NCBI GenBank assembly: GCA_023406985.1
Contig: JAEXTK010000271.1
Span: 1 to 6,737, forward strand
DNA length: 6,737 nucleotides
DNA from: Spirochaetota bacterium
GTDB lineage: Bacteria; Spirochaetota; Spirochaetia; Treponematales; Breznakiellaceae
Direction: 5' to 3'
Below, piece by piece: positions 6,257 to 6,737 of the stretch. The notes below the pieces were generated by a model, which was not told the DNA's origin, searched no databases, and worked only from the letters and a program-made list of their open reading frames with translations. The stretch's first letter is position 1; every line of letters begins with the position of its first letter. A program made the translations under genes and the position numbers.

Positions 6257-6660
6257 ATCATGTAGTCCCGGTATTGCCGGTCGGCCACCGCGATGTGCTC
6301 GAGCGCCCAATCGCGGAGGTACCGGGCGAAATGGTTCGGCACGAACTTCCGCCCCTCCTGGAAGGATTTCACCTCGTCGAGCACGGTCCTGATGAACTCC
6401 TCGTGCTGCTTCTTGTGCGCCGCGAAATCCGGATACCCGGCCTCCTGGAGGAGCGCCTCCTCCGTCGCGAAGTGCCCCCGCACGTATTCCACCGCCTTCT
6501 TGGCGGCCACCGCGAAGTACGCGCGCGATTCCGCTTCTCCTTGGAGGCACCCCTTGTACAGTTCGTTCGCGAGCCCCACGAGCCCCCGGTGTTGTTCGTC
6601 GATGACCGCGATTCCCACCGAAAAGCGATCATCCCAGTCCACGATGAGCGGCTCAGCCAC
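6238..6660 (-). CDS. Bacteriohemerythrin (di-iron oxygen-binding protein)
   Basis: A small cytoplasmic four-helix-bundle protein that reversibly binds O2 at a non-haem di-iron centre; proposed roles in the family include oxygen storage, delivery and sensing. With the chosen start the product has 140 aa. All seven iron ligands are recognisable: H24 (DEQH), H63 and E67 (HFATEE), H82 and H86 (HKKQH), H122 and D127 (EHIAVAD). The family opening, aromatic W9 followed by SVG, is also present. I prefer GTG 6660: it gives the usual distance to W9 and has a G-run (GGGGGG, 6671-6666 on the minus strand) five bases upstream as a poor ribosome-binding site. GTG 6666 or GTG 6690 are in-frame alternatives, but 6690 overlaps the predicted -10 box. 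It is a stand-alone domain, not fused to a receptor or cyclase. Convergent with the phosphorylase gene. Family is secure, start moderately so. Confidence 0.93.
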   Translation of the reverse strand: MAEPLIVDWDDRFSVGIAVIDEQHRGLVGLANELYKGCLQGEAESRAYFAVAAKKAVEYVRGHFATEEALLQEAGYPDFAAHKKQHEEFIRTVLDEVKSFQEGRKFVPNHFARYLRDWALEHIAVADRQYRDYMIARGYR

Positions 6661-6688
6661 ACGCACCCCCCGCGCCGATATTCGCCCC

Positions 6689-6718
6689 ACTATACCGCCC
6701 CTTCCCTCCTCCGGCCAA
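6689..6718 (-). promoter_or_regulatory. Possible promoter of the bacteriohemerythrin gene
   Basis: On the minus strand TTGGCC (6718-6713) and TATAGT (6694-6689) are 18 bp apart. Transcription would begin near 6682, about 22 nt before GTG 6660. The spacer is purine-rich. The -10 is good and the -35 mediocre, so this is a moderate prediction that also argues against starting at GTG 6690. Confidence 0.4.
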
Positions 6719-6737
6719 GTCCGCTCCTCTCCAAACC

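Noticed and set aside
1..6737. A novel multi-gene system, mobile element, tRNA/rRNA or CRISPR array
   Set aside because: All five genes belong to familiar families with independent promoters. I found no transposase, integrase, terminal repeats, attachment site, cloverleaf or regularly spaced repeats.

Overview
This is a GC-rich bacterial chromosomal window, roughly two-thirds G+C by eye, with five well-supported protein genes and no mobile element, RNA gene or CRISPR array that I can see. The best lineage guess is a high-GC spirochaete or similar environmental Gram-negative. The grounds are the chemoreceptor hairpin tip (NLLAMNAAIEAAHAGDAGRGF), the relaxed lipobox-like signal peptide on the glucanase, and the bacteriohemerythrin. 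That assignment rests on recalled family resemblance and is tentative.

Layout, left to right. A minus-strand MATE-family multidrug/cation antiporter (67-1407) is divergent from a plus-strand secreted GH16 laminarinase-type beta-glucanase with a C-terminal CBM4/9-like module (1545-3038). The divergent region between them holds a sigma70-type promoter for the glucanase and a perfect CG-centred 14-bp palindrome at its predicted transcription start, plus related TAYACAA half-sites upstream. A GC-rich spacer of about 200 bp (3039-3245) contains inverted repeats and then a short AT-rich promoter directly against the start of a 715-aa chemoreceptor with an NIT-like periplasmic domain (3246-5393). 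Next comes a DeoD-type purine-nucleoside phosphorylase (5512-6216) with its own promoter and a perfect TATAAT -10 box. A minus-strand bacteriohemerythrin (6238-6660) converges on it, and the two genes share a 10-bp GC hairpin at their 3' ends.

How the genes relate. They do not form one operon: every gene appears to have its own promoter and orientation changes twice. Taken together they suggest a motile, polysaccharide-using bacterium that hydrolyses external beta-1,3-glucans, senses small molecules (possibly nitrate/nitrite) for taxis, salvages purine nucleosides, and buffers or senses oxygen with a di-iron protein. All five products belong to known families. I do not see convincing evidence for a previously undescribed multi-gene system. 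The most informative second looks are regulatory: the LacI-like operator, the apparently leaderless chemoreceptor start, and the repeat that duplicates the lipobox-like cysteine.
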